Shown here: piece by piece, positions 6,911 to 13,702 of the stretch
How positions within the stretch are numbered: position 1 is the stretch's first letter
Layout: the number at the start of each line of letters is the position of its first letter
DNA from: CALBZE01 sp036381255
GTDB lineage: Bacteria > Gemmatimonadota > Gemmatimonadetes > Longimicrobiales > RSA9
DNA length: 33,441 bases
NCBI GenBank assembly: GCA_036381255.1
Contig: DASVDG010000009.1
Location: 1 to 33,441, forward strand
Reading direction: 5' to 3'
Notes under the pieces: generated by a model
What the model saw: only the letters and a program-made list of their open reading frames with translations
The model's database searches: none
What the model was told of the DNA's origin: nothing
Position numbers and translations under genes: made by a program

Positions 6911-8052
6911 GCGCCCGACGCCGTACGCGCGCGCGGGGTCGGCACGGCCGGGCCTTGCTCCCGTTGCTCACGTGCGCGCTCTGCGCCTGCTCGGCGGACC
7001 AGCGGCAGCCTGGGTCGGCGCCTCCGCCCCAGACGCGTGCGTGGCCGGTGATGGGCACGCTGCTGGAGGTGACGGTCTGGGAGGCGGACACGGCGCGGGC
7101 GCGCGAGGCGCTCGCGGCGGCGCGGGCCGCGGTCTCCCGGGTCGACACGCTCATGTCGCTCTACAAGGAGGAGAGCGAGTTGTCGGTCGTGAACCGGAGG
7201 GCCGGGTCGGGCGACGCGACGACGCTTTCTCCGGAGACCGCCGAAGTCCTCGCCGCGGCGCTCGACTACGCGGCGCGGACCGGCGGCGCGATCGATGTCA
7301 CCGTGGGGCCGGTCGTGGACGTCTGGGGCTTCTACCGGCACCAGGGTCGGATCCCGCCGGCGGAGGTCGTGGATTCGGCGCGTGCGCTCGTCGGCTACGA
7401 GCGGATCGAGTTCGACCCCGCCACGCGAGCGGTCCGGCTGCCCACGCCCGGGATGCGGCTGGACTTCGGCGCGGTCGCGAAGGGGTACGCGGTGGACCTC
7501 GCGGTCGTCGCGCTGAGGCGCCGGGGGATTCGGCGCGGGAAGGTGGATCTCGGCGGCAACCTGCGATTCTTCGGATCGCCGCCGGAGGATGGAGCCTGGA
7601 GCGTGGGGCTGCGCGATCCGCGGCACCCGGAGGAGATCCTGGCCGTCGTCGCGCTGGACAGCGGCGCCGTCGCCACCTCCGGGGACTACGAGCAGTTCTT
7701 CTTGCACGACGGCGTGCGGTACTCCCACCTCATGGACCCGAGGACCGGGCGCCCGTCGCGCGGGGTCGCGTCGGTCTCCGTGGTGGCGCCCACCGGGCTC
7801 GCGGCCGATGCGCTCTCCACGGCGCTGTTCGTGCTGGGGCCCGAGCTCGGCTGCGGCGTGGCCGCCGGGATGCCCGGTGTCGAAGCGTTGTGGGTCCTCG
7901 ACGCCGGCGCCGACGGAGCCCGGGAGGCGGACGGCGCCGTCGCCCGGATCCGGTTCACCCCGGGGCTCGAAGGAACGCTGGCGGTCTACCTGGAGGACCC
8001 GGCCGCGCTCTCCGCCGTGCGGCCGTGCGGGCCGGCGGCCCCGACACCCTGA
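6907..8052 (+). CDS. apbE: ApbE-type FAD:protein FMN transferase, probable lipoprotein
   Basis: The product is 381 aa from a GTG overlapping the previous stop. The N-terminus is Arg-rich then hydrophobic, ending in a Cys-containing lipobox-like stretch (LTCALCAC), so it is probably a periplasmic lipoprotein. ApbE landmarks appear in order: V-M-G-T (residues 48-51), DFGAVAKGYAVD (186-197), DLGGN (214-218), ATSGDYEQFF (256-265), HLMDPRTGRP (274-283) and ADALSTALFVLG (300-311). The last contains the Asp301 and Thr305 equivalents of the Mg2+-binding residues. The enzyme splits FAD and attaches FMN to Thr/Ser in SGA(T/S) motifs of exported proteins. The FMN-binding protein encoded at 5745-6374 is its obvious local substrate. 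It closes the cluster. Confidence 0.93.
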   Translation: MSARRRTRARGRHGRALLPLLTCALCACSADQRQPGSAPPPQTRAWPVMGTLLEVTVWEADTARAREALAAARAAVSRVDTLMSLYKEESELSVVNRRAGSGDATTLSPETAEVLAAALDYAARTGGAIDVTVGPVVDVWGFYRHQGRIPPAEVVDSARALVGYERIEFDPATRAVRLPTPGMRLDFGAVAKGYAVDLAVVALRRRGIRRGKVDLGGNLRFFGSPPEDGAWSVGLRDPRHPEEILAVVALDSGAVATSGDYEQFFLHDGVRYSHLMDPRTGRPSRGVASVSVVAPTGLAADALSTALFVLGPELGCGVAAGMPGVEALWVLDAGADGAREADGAVARIRFTPGLEGTLAVYLEDPAALSAVRPCGPAAPTP

Positions 8053-8291
8053 CCCCCGCCCGGCGGTACGGGCGCCCTGATCCCCCTGTTTGCGGCGCGC
8101 GAACGGCGCGACGATGCCTGCGACCACGAACGTTGCGGCGCGTGGCGGGTATTTGATGCCGTGCCGGCCTCCTCGCGGCGCGCGGGGTCCCGGCGCGCGG
8201 TACGCCGGTCGGAAACCCGGCGCGCACGCAACGCGTAGCGAAGCGCACGAGGCGGATCGCCGTACAGTCCCGACCCATCCGAAGGTGAACC
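8053..8291. other. Intergenic region after apbE
   Basis: This 239-nt stretch holds no convincing gene. A small hairpin CGCCCG/CGGGCG (8057-8062 with 8069-8074) just after the apbE stop may help termination. Several copies of CGGCGCGC occur around 8170-8230 with no evident meaning. No clear promoter for the next gene was found. Confidence 0.4.
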
Positions 8292-8690
8292 ATGCACGAC
8301 GTGATGCGAAAGCGTCTGTGGCGCAAGCTGGAGGCACTACCCGAGGATCAGTTGTACCAGGTCCTGGACTTCATCGAGTTCCTCGAGGCGAAGTACGCGC
8401 CGGGCGTCGCCACGGAGCCGACGGGGCTCCAGCGCTTCGCGGAGCGCCTCGAGGACCGGCTCCGCGTCCGCGACGTCGCACCGCGCGCGATGGGCGGCAC
8501 GATGAAGCTGATCGGTACCGCGGGCCGGATGCTGGACTCGCTGGCGGCGGCGGGGCAGGGCGTGCTGGAGGGGCTGAAGACGCCGCCGCCGCGGCGCGCG
8601 CCGACGCCGGCCGCCGCGTCGGCGACGCCGCCCACGACCGCGGAGGACCACGGCACGGCGGCGACGGGCTCCGCCGTCGGGGTCGAGTAG
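8292..8690 (+). CDS. DUF2281-like small protein with disordered tail
   Basis: The product is 132 aa. Residues about 5-35 (RLWRKLEALPEDQLYQVLDFIEFLEAKY) match the short helical module of DUF2281-type proteins, which also occurs in some antitoxin-like proteins. The C-terminal third is Pro/Ala/Thr-rich and probably unstructured. No toxin-like gene lies next to it; the following gene, one nt away, encodes a DUF1232 membrane protein, so a toxin-antitoxin reading is not supported. GAAGGTG precedes the ATG. Function is unknown. Confidence 0.65.
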   Translation: MHDVMRKRLWRKLEALPEDQLYQVLDFIEFLEAKYAPGVATEPTGLQRFAERLEDRLRVRDVAPRAMGGTMKLIGTAGRMLDSLAAAGQGVLEGLKTPPPRRAPTPAAASATPPTTAEDHGTAATGSAVGVE

Positions 8691-8691
8691 C

Positions 8692-9093
8692 ATGGAGCTC
8701 CTGCCCCGACGGAAGCGGCGCGGCGCCCGGGCGGCCGTCGCCGCGCTCATCTCCCGGATTCCGCAATTCCTCCGGCTGTTCTTCCGGCTCCTGCGCGACC
8801 CGCGGGTCTCGAAGCTGGACCGGGCGCTCGTGCTCGCCACCATCGCCTACGTCCTCACGCCGACCGACCTGCTGCCGGATTTCCTCGGCTTCCTCGGCCT
8901 CGTCGACGACCTCTACCTGCTGGCGCTCGCGTTCGACCGGCTCCTGCACCGCGCCGGCGAGTCGCTGGTGCTGGAGCACTGGGACGGCGAGCCGGAGACG
9001 CTCGCGTTCCTCGTCGACGGCCTCGACGAAATCGGCTCGTTCCTCCCCGCACCGGCACGGGCGCTGATCCGGGGGAGGGTGAGGGATGCTTGA
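8692..9093 (+). CDS. DUF1232 (YkvA-like) membrane-associated protein
   Basis: The product is 133 aa. The conserved core LVLATIAYVLTPTDLLPDFLGFLGLVDDLYLLALAFDRL, at about residues 45-85, is diagnostic of DUF1232: a hydrophobic helix, then the TPTDLLPDF turn, then an acidic DD helix. The N-terminus is strongly basic. The family is widespread in bacteria and of unknown function. It starts one nt after the stop of the DUF2281-like gene, so the two are co-transcribed. The promoter of guaB overlaps its stop codon. Confidence 0.85.
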   Translation: MELLPRRKRRGARAAVAALISRIPQFLRLFFRLLRDPRVSKLDRALVLATIAYVLTPTDLLPDFLGFLGLVDDLYLLALAFDRLLHRAGESLVLEHWDGEPETLAFLVDGLDEIGSFLPAPARALIRGRVRDA

Positions 9094-9118
9094 CGCGTGC
9101 GAAGCGCCCGGCTATCTT
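9090..9118 (+). promoter_or_regulatory. guaB promoter
   Basis: TTGACG (9090-9095), a 17-nt spacer and TATCTT (9113-9118) match a sigma70-type promoter at 9 of 12 positions. The start point near 9125 gives a leader of about 105 nt. The -35 element overlaps the stop codon of the DUF1232 gene. Confidence 0.6.
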
Positions 9119-9157
9119 CCAATATGGGACACCTGAACGAACAGGGAAACGTAAAAT

Positions 9158-9224
9158 CGACGCCCGCGGATAGGGGTGCGCGCCGACGCACCGCCTGCCG
9201 CGGGCGTCGCGCATCGTAGGCAGG
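9158..9224 (+). promoter_or_regulatory. Structured guaB leader with two mutually exclusive folds
   Basis: Fold A: a perfect 12-bp stem CGACGCCCGCGG (9158-9169) with CCGCGGGCGTCG (9198-9209), enclosing a 6-bp stem GGTGCG/CGCACC (9175-9180 with 9187-9192). Fold B: CCTGCC (9194-9199) pairs perfectly with GGCAGG (9219-9224), which forms part of the ribosome site GGCAGGAGAG. The two folds share bases 9198-9199. Fold A leaves the ribosome site free and fold B covers it. No known riboswitch family is recognised. Confidence 0.5.
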
Positions 9225-9230
9225 AGAGAC

Positions 9231-10706
9231 ATGATCGATTCTGAACGTCACCCTCGCTTCGTGGGAGAGGGCCTCACGTTCGACGACGTCCTCATGGTGC
9301 CCGACTATTCGGAGGTCCACCCCCGCGATACGCGGGTCAGCACGAAGCTGACCGAGACGATCGAGTTGCCGCTCCCGCTGATCTCCGCGGCGATGGACAC
9401 CGTGACGGAGTCGCGCATGGCCATCGCGATGGCGCGGGAGGGCGGGATCGGGATCATCCACAAGAACATGTCGGTCGAGCGCCAGGTCGCGGAAGTCGAC
9501 CGGGTGAAGCGGTCCGAGAGCGGCATGATCCTGAACCCGATCACGCTGGGGCCGGACAACCCGCTGCGTGCGGCGCTCCAGCTGATGGAGCAATACTCGA
9601 TCAGCGGCGTGCCGATCGTGGATGAGGCCGGCCGGCTCGTCGGCATCGTGACGAACCGCGATCTCCAGTTCGAGACGGACCTCGACCGGCCCGTACACGA
9701 GTTGATGACCCGGGACGGGCTGGTCACGGCGCCCGTCGGCACGTCGCTGGACGAGGCCGAGCGTATCCTGCACGAGCACCGGATCGAGAAGCTGCCGGTG
9801 GTCGATGCCGACGGGAAGCTGCGCGGGCTGATCACGGTGAAGGACATCTTCAAGCGGCGGCAGTTCCCGAACGCGTGCAAGGACGAGCACGGGCGGCTCC
9901 GCGTGGGCGCGGCGATCGGCACGTCGGATCGGGATCTCGACCGCGCCGCCGCGCTGCTCGGCGCCGGGTGCGACGTACTGGTGATCGACACCGCGCACGG
10001 ACATTCGGCGGGTGTGCTGAAGGCGCTGGAGCGCACGCGCGAGCGGTTCCCGGACGCCCAGATCATCGCCGGGAACGTCGCGACGGCCGAGGGCGCGCGG
10101 GCGCTGGTCGAACGGGGCGCGAGCGCGGTCAAGGTCGGGATCGGGCCGGGCAGCATCTGCACGACGCGGGTCGTGACGGGCGTCGGCGTGCCGCAGTTCT
10201 CGGCGATCGTCGAGGCGGTGCGCGGCGTGGAGGGGAAGGTGCCGGTCATCGCGGACGGCGGAATCCGGTTCTCCGGCGACCTGGTCAAGGCGCTGGCCGC
10301 CGGCGCGCACTCGGCGATGATGGGCTCGCTCCTGGCCGGCACCGAGGAGAGCCCGGGCGAGAGCTTCCTGCTCGAGGGCCGGCGCTACAAGACGGTCCGA
10401 GGCATGGGCTCGCTTTCCGCCATGGAGGACGGGTCGGCCGACCGTTACTTCCAGGAGGACGCGCGCGAGACCCGCAAGTTCGTCCCCGAAGGGATCGAGG
10501 GGCGGGTCCCCTACAAGGGCCCGGCCGCCGACGTCATCTTCCAGCTCGTGGGCGGACTGCGGAGCGGGATGGGCTACTGCGGCTGCCCGGACATCGAAGC
10601 GCTGCGTACGAAGGCGCGCTTCGTCCGGATCACGGGCGGCGGGCTGCGCGAATCGCACCCGCACGACGTGGTCATCACGCGCGAAGCGCCGAACTACCAC
10701 ATGTAG
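9231..10706 (+). CDS. guaB: Inosine-5'-monophosphate dehydrogenase
   Basis: The 491-aa product is full length for IMPDH, the NAD-dependent enzyme that converts IMP to XMP at the branch to GMP. The N-terminal barrel begins with FVGEGLTFDDVLMVPDYS and includes PLISAAMDTVTESRMAIAMA. Two CBS domains occupy about residues 95-210 (DNPLRAALQLMEQYSISGVP, then ERILHEHRIEKLPVV). The active-site loop GIGPGSICTTRVVTGVG contains the catalytic Cys310. The mobile flap region is RGMGSLSAMEDGSADRYFQE, and the C-terminal TGGGLRESHPHDV is typical. GGAGAG six nt before the ATG fixes the start. It has its own promoter and an elaborate leader hairpin, so guanine-nucleotide-linked RNA control is conceivable. Confidence 0.97.
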   Translation: MIDSERHPRFVGEGLTFDDVLMVPDYSEVHPRDTRVSTKLTETIELPLPLISAAMDTVTESRMAIAMAREGGIGIIHKNMSVERQVAEVDRVKRSESGMILNPITLGPDNPLRAALQLMEQYSISGVPIVDEAGRLVGIVTNRDLQFETDLDRPVHELMTRDGLVTAPVGTSLDEAERILHEHRIEKLPVVDADGKLRGLITVKDIFKRRQFPNACKDEHGRLRVGAAIGTSDRDLDRAAALLGAGCDVLVIDTAHGHSAGVLKALERTRERFPDAQIIAGNVATAEGARALVERGASAVKVGIGPGSICTTRVVTGVGVPQFSAIVEAVRGVEGKVPVIADGGIRFSGDLVKALAAGAHSAMMGSLLAGTEESPGESFLLEGRRYKTVRGMGSLSAMEDGSADRYFQEDARETRKFVPEGIEGRVPYKGPAADVIFQLVGGLRSGMGYCGCPDIEALRTKARFVRITGGGLRESHPHDVVITREAPNYHM

Positions 10707-11058
10707 CCCCGCTGCGTGGATCACCGCGCGTCGCCGCGGGCGAGCGCGGGCGCGAGGGCGAGCGGTTCCCGCGCGTCCGCGTCCGCGCTCGCGCCGACGC
10801 GCCGGCCGGCCCCGGACGGGCTCGCGGTGGCGGGCGCCCGGGCCGGTCCTCCTGCGCGGCGGGCGTAGCCGACGGCCGGAAGCGGCGAAGCGGCGGCGAT
10901 CCCTTTCGGGGGACGCCGCCGCTTCGCATCCCGGGGTCGGCCGGGGCGCCGTCCGCGGGGAGCGCCGTGCGGCCGAGCGTGCAAGGCATGGCTCTTGCTC
11001 CGGAGCGGTGCACCGCCGACCCGGCGCAGCGCCGACCCGACAACCTGCGAATGCCGAG
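10707..11058. other. Intergenic region between guaB and the baeRF gene
   Basis: This 352-nt, extremely GC-rich stretch carries no convincing gene. Its main content is the hairpin at 10885-10927. No clear promoter for the following gene was identified. Confidence 0.5.
10885..10927 (+). terminator. Hairpin with UUCG tetraloop downstream of guaB
   Basis: A perfect 14-bp stem GCGAAGCGGCGGCG / CGCCGCCGCTTCGC (10885-10898 with 10914-10927) encloses TCCC/GGGA and a T.G-closed TTCG tetraloop. No T-run follows, as is common for terminators of GC-rich genomes. It is a probable end of the guaB transcript. Confidence 0.5.
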
Positions 11059-12183
11059 ATGATTTCGAAGCAGGATATTCTCCGGCTGCTCCACCGGCCC
11101 GACGGCGACCTGCCCGTCCTCTCCGTCTTCCTCGACATGTCGGTCAACTCGGTGAACCAGAGGACGCACCGGGTCTTCCTGGACAAGGAGCTCGTCCGGC
11201 ACAGCGAGCTGGACAGCGACCGCGAGGGGCACCACCGTGAAGTCCTGGGGGCGGCGTTCGAGCGGGTGCGTCGGTGGCTCGACGATAGTTTCGAGCCGGC
11301 GAACAAGGGCGTGGCCGTGTACACCGAGATCGGCGGCGAGTGGTTGGAAGCGATCCAGTTCCCGGTGCCGGTGCGCAACCGCGTGTGCATCACGGAGCGG
11401 CCCGTGATCGGACCGCTCGCGCAGATCGTGGAGCAGTACCATCACCACGGCCTGATCCTCGTGGACCGCGAGCACCTGCGGCTGATCGACGTGTACCTCG
11501 GGGAGGCGCTGGCCGAGCACGAGGTGCGGACGGACCCGTACCCGGCCCCACACGACGAGCGCGCGGGCGGCGAGGCGGCGAAGGACCGGCAGAAGCGGAA
11601 GGCCGAGGAGGTGCGCCACTTCTTCAAGGAGTTCGCGCTCGAGACGGCCGAGTTCGACCGGCGTTACCGTCCGGACGACCTGGTCCTGCTCGGCACGCGG
11701 GAGAACGTGGTGCACTTCACGGAGTTCCTGCCGCAGCAGCTCCGGGAGAAGATCGTGCACACCGATCATGCGCCGGTGCACGCGTCGACTGCGGAGATCG
11801 TGGAGCGCCTGCGCCCGTTCTTCCAGAGGCAGTCGGAGAAGGAGGAGGCAACGGCGGCGGACCGGCTGCGCGACCGGGTCGGCCACAACCACCTGGCGGT
11901 CGCCGATTTCCCGGACACGCTCGAGCAGCTCCAGGAGGGGAAGGTCGACACGCTCGTCCTGGCGCGCGACATCGAGCGGCCGGGCGCGCACTGCCGGCGC
12001 TGCGGCTTCTTCCTCGCCGGGCCGGACGGCGCGTGCCCCTACTGCGGCGGCGCGTTGGAGCGCAGCGTCGATCTCGTCGAGGCGATGATCCGCATGGCCG
12101 AGGAGCAGGAGGTGAGGCTCTCGTTCGTCGCGCCGGAGGCCGTGGCCGACCTGAACGGGGTGGGGGCGCTGCTCAAGTTCTGA
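11059..12183 (+). CDS. Bacterial eRF1-like (baeRF family) protein with C-terminal zinc ribbon
   Basis: The product is 374 aa. The start (DILRLLHRPDGDLPVLSVFLDM), the central nuclease/peptidyl-tRNA-hydrolase-like middle region with VAVYTEIGGEWLEAIQFPVP and HHGLILVDREHLRLIDVYLGE, and the C-terminal eL30-like part follow the archaeo-eukaryotic release-factor layout found in bacterial baeRF proteins. A zinc ribbon is formed by Cys312, Cys315, Cys326 and Cys329 (CRRC, CPYC). Between them lies a charged helical linker rich in Lys/Glu. The proposed family role is in ribosome rescue or stalled peptidyl-tRNA release; none is shown for this protein. The start at 11059 lacks a strong ribosome site; an in-frame ATG at 11008 is an alternative but adds non-conserved residues. 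Confidence 0.8.
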   Translation: MISKQDILRLLHRPDGDLPVLSVFLDMSVNSVNQRTHRVFLDKELVRHSELDSDREGHHREVLGAAFERVRRWLDDSFEPANKGVAVYTEIGGEWLEAIQFPVPVRNRVCITERPVIGPLAQIVEQYHHHGLILVDREHLRLIDVYLGEALAEHEVRTDPYPAPHDERAGGEAAKDRQKRKAEEVRHFFKEFALETAEFDRRYRPDDLVLLGTRENVVHFTEFLPQQLREKIVHTDHAPVHASTAEIVERLRPFFQRQSEKEEATAADRLRDRVGHNHLAVADFPDTLEQLQEGKVDTLVLARDIERPGAHCRRCGFFLAGPDGACPYCGGALERSVDLVEAMIRMAEEQEVRLSFVAPEAVADLNGVGALLKF

Positions 12184-12199
12184 GCGGAACGCGACTTCC

Positions 12200-12227
12200 T
12201 TGACAAGCGGACGCGGCGGTGCATAGT
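12200..12227 (+). promoter_or_regulatory. Predicted promoter of the 12291-12926 gene
   Basis: An exact TTGACA (12200-12205), 16-nt spacer and CATAGT (12222-12227, 4 of 6). The start point near 12234 leaves a leader of about 57 nt. Confidence 0.5.
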
Positions 12228-12290
12228 TTCGCGTAGCCCGTCCATACTCTCCCGTGGTTCCGCACCCTTTCGACACGGAGTGCCGGCGTC

Positions 12291-12926
12291 GTGGCAGCAT
12301 TGCCGACCCTGGATGCGAGTGCTTGCGAACACCTGCGCGAGCGTCTCGAAGCGCTCGACGGAGTCGTCCGCGCCGTCGTCGACGTGGGCAGCGAGGACGT
12401 CTGGCTGATCAGCGAGCCGCCCGCCGAGCGGGCACCCCTCGAAGCCGGCGCGAGCCAGGTCCTGCGCTCCATCGGCGTGGACGCCGGCGCGGTGCGCGTC
12501 CGGATCGCGTCGCACGCGGACAGCGGGACGCGCCGGCGCGTCCGGTTCGAACGGCTCGAGCGCTTCCACGAGGCGTCCGGCACGCTCCGCGTCCGGGTCA
12601 CGCTCGAGTGGAAGGACCAACACTTCGAGGGCGAAGCGACCGGGGAGACCGGGCCGGCGATCGAGCTGCGGACCGCGGCCGCCGCGGCGCTCCAGGCGGT
12701 CAACGCCGTGCTGGGCGGGGACAAGGGGCTGCGCCTGACGGGTGTCAAAGGGCTCCGGGCGTTCGACGCCGACATGGTCGTCGTGTCGCTCTATCGAACC
12801 GGCGCGGATCCACAGCGGTTCGTGGGCGCCGTCATGGCCGAGCCGGACCCGCTGCACGGCGCCGCCCGCGCGGTGCTCCACGCGCTGAACCGGATGATCG
12901 GCAATTTCCTGCTGACGTCGGATTGA
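12291..12926 (+). CDS. Hypothetical protein, LeuA-regulatory-domain-like alpha/beta pattern
   Basis: The product is 211 aa from a GTG with GGAG upstream. There is no signal peptide and no membrane segment. The second half reads as a beta-beta-alpha unit repeated: LRVRVTLEWKDQHFEGEATG then AIELRTAAAAALQAVNAVLG, followed by DADMVVVSLYRTGADPQRFVG then AARAVLHALNRMIGNFL. This repeat of strand-strand-long Ala-rich helix resembles the regulatory domain of 2-isopropylmalate synthase and some actinobacterial hypothetical proteins, but the similarity is judged by eye. The N-terminal 70 residues may hold a third related alpha/beta unit. It has its own promoter. The function is unknown. Confidence 0.65.
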   Translation: MAALPTLDASACEHLRERLEALDGVVRAVVDVGSEDVWLISEPPAERAPLEAGASQVLRSIGVDAGAVRVRIASHADSGTRRRVRFERLERFHEASGTLRVRVTLEWKDQHFEGEATGETGPAIELRTAAAAALQAVNAVLGGDKGLRLTGVKGLRAFDADMVVVSLYRTGADPQRFVGAVMAEPDPLHGAARAVLHALNRMIGNFLLTSD

Positions 12927-12933
12927 TGGCGTG

Positions 12934-13255
12934 ATGGAACGACGTTTTCTCCTGCCGACCGTCGCGGCGCGCGGGCTCGTCGCGGCGGCTTCGGCACGAC
13001 CCCTCCGGCCGCTCCTCCGCCGCTGTCGCCCGCAGTGCGGATGACCGAGGGGGAGGCGCGGGCATTCCTCGGCATCCATGCCGCCGATTCCTCGGCATCG
13101 ATGCCGCCGTCTGAACCGTTCGCCCGGGCGGCTCGCTCTGATCCACCGCCCCGCGCCGCGGCACGACCGTGGACCGTCTCCTCGAGTGGAACGACCTCGA
13201 TGAGGACGCGACCGTCCACACCGGGGACCGCGTCCGCGTGCCCCTGAGGCCGTAG
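12934..13255 (+). pseudogene. Decayed gene for a small exported LysM protein
   Basis: Three reading frames together spell a secreted LysM protein. An ATG at 12934 starts a signal-like MERRFLLPTVAARGLVAAA. The frame then shifts near 12980-12995 into GFGTTPPAAPPPLSPAVR followed by MTEGEARAFLGI. A third frame gives TVRPGGSL, a stop, then GTTVDRLLEWNDL and GDRVRVPLRP to a TAG at 13253. This is an almost complete LysM domain. Both in-frame TGA codons (13112 and 13139) stand where Trp is expected (W-TVRPG and GGSL-W). The second frame change is produced exactly by the 23-bp tandem duplication at 13064-13109. No intact product can be made. The intact LysM gene next door at 13703 is a possible relative. 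Confidence 0.65.
13064..13109 (+). repeat. 23-bp tandem duplication
   Basis: Two adjacent 23-bp units (13064-13086 and 13087-13109) begin ATTCCTCGGCATC and differ at one base. Removing one unit restores one frame between the two halves of the LysM pseudogene, so the duplication looks like the inactivating or an early event. Confidence 0.8.
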
Positions 13256-13702
13256 GCGGAACCGCCGTCACACCTCCCCGGCCGCAGCGACGGCCGCGTT
13301 CTTCGACGCCTCCGCCACCGCCCGTGGCCGCATCGGGGCTGCCCCCTCCCAACAGCCGACCTCGTCCGTGTGCGTATGCGCAGCGTGCGACCCGTGCGTG
13401 TGGCGCGCCGCCGTCCGACGTGCGCGTGCCCCCTGGGCGCCGCCGGCGCGTGAGCGACTTCGTGTGAAACGAAATCCGCCGGAATCGTTCGCGCCAGCCC
13501 GTCCGGCCCAGGCGAACCCCACCTCGCGGACCACGATCGGTTCGAGCGAAGTCGGTATGATGTGCCATAAACCCCGATCATTACACAACATACGCCGTCT
13601 GGAATCCAGGAACATATGTTGCGGGCTGAAGTATGACCTCGCGGGGTCGGCTCCGGAGGGGGGCGGAGCCGCGGTGGAACCAGAGCTGGAGTTCGACGAC
13701 GC
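13256..13702. other. Intergenic region upstream of the MltD-like gene
   Basis: No convincing gene is seen in these 447 nt. The part from about 13550 to 13640 is markedly more AT-rich than its surroundings and contains a perfect palindrome AACATATGTT (13611-13620). This is the likely regulatory region of the downstream gene, but no well-spaced promoter boxes could be assigned with confidence. Confidence 0.4.

Noticed and set aside
8170..8235. Repeated CGGCGCGC blocks as a possible repeat array
   Set aside because: The units are short, unevenly spaced and expected in such GC-rich DNA. They do not form a CRISPR or regular tandem array.
8292..9093. Toxin-antitoxin pair from the DUF2281-like and DUF1232 genes
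   Set aside because: The second gene encodes a DUF1232 membrane protein, not a known toxin, and the first has a long disordered tail unlike compact antitoxins.
13112..13141. TGA read as tryptophan (recoding) in the LysM remnant
   Set aside because: All other genes here use TGA as stop, and the frame is also broken by a duplication and another indel, so decay is the simpler explanation.
12039..13568. Minus-strand open frame across the LysM pseudogene region
   Set aside because: No domain, no ribosome site and Arg-rich shadow composition. The plus strand shows recognisable LysM remains instead.
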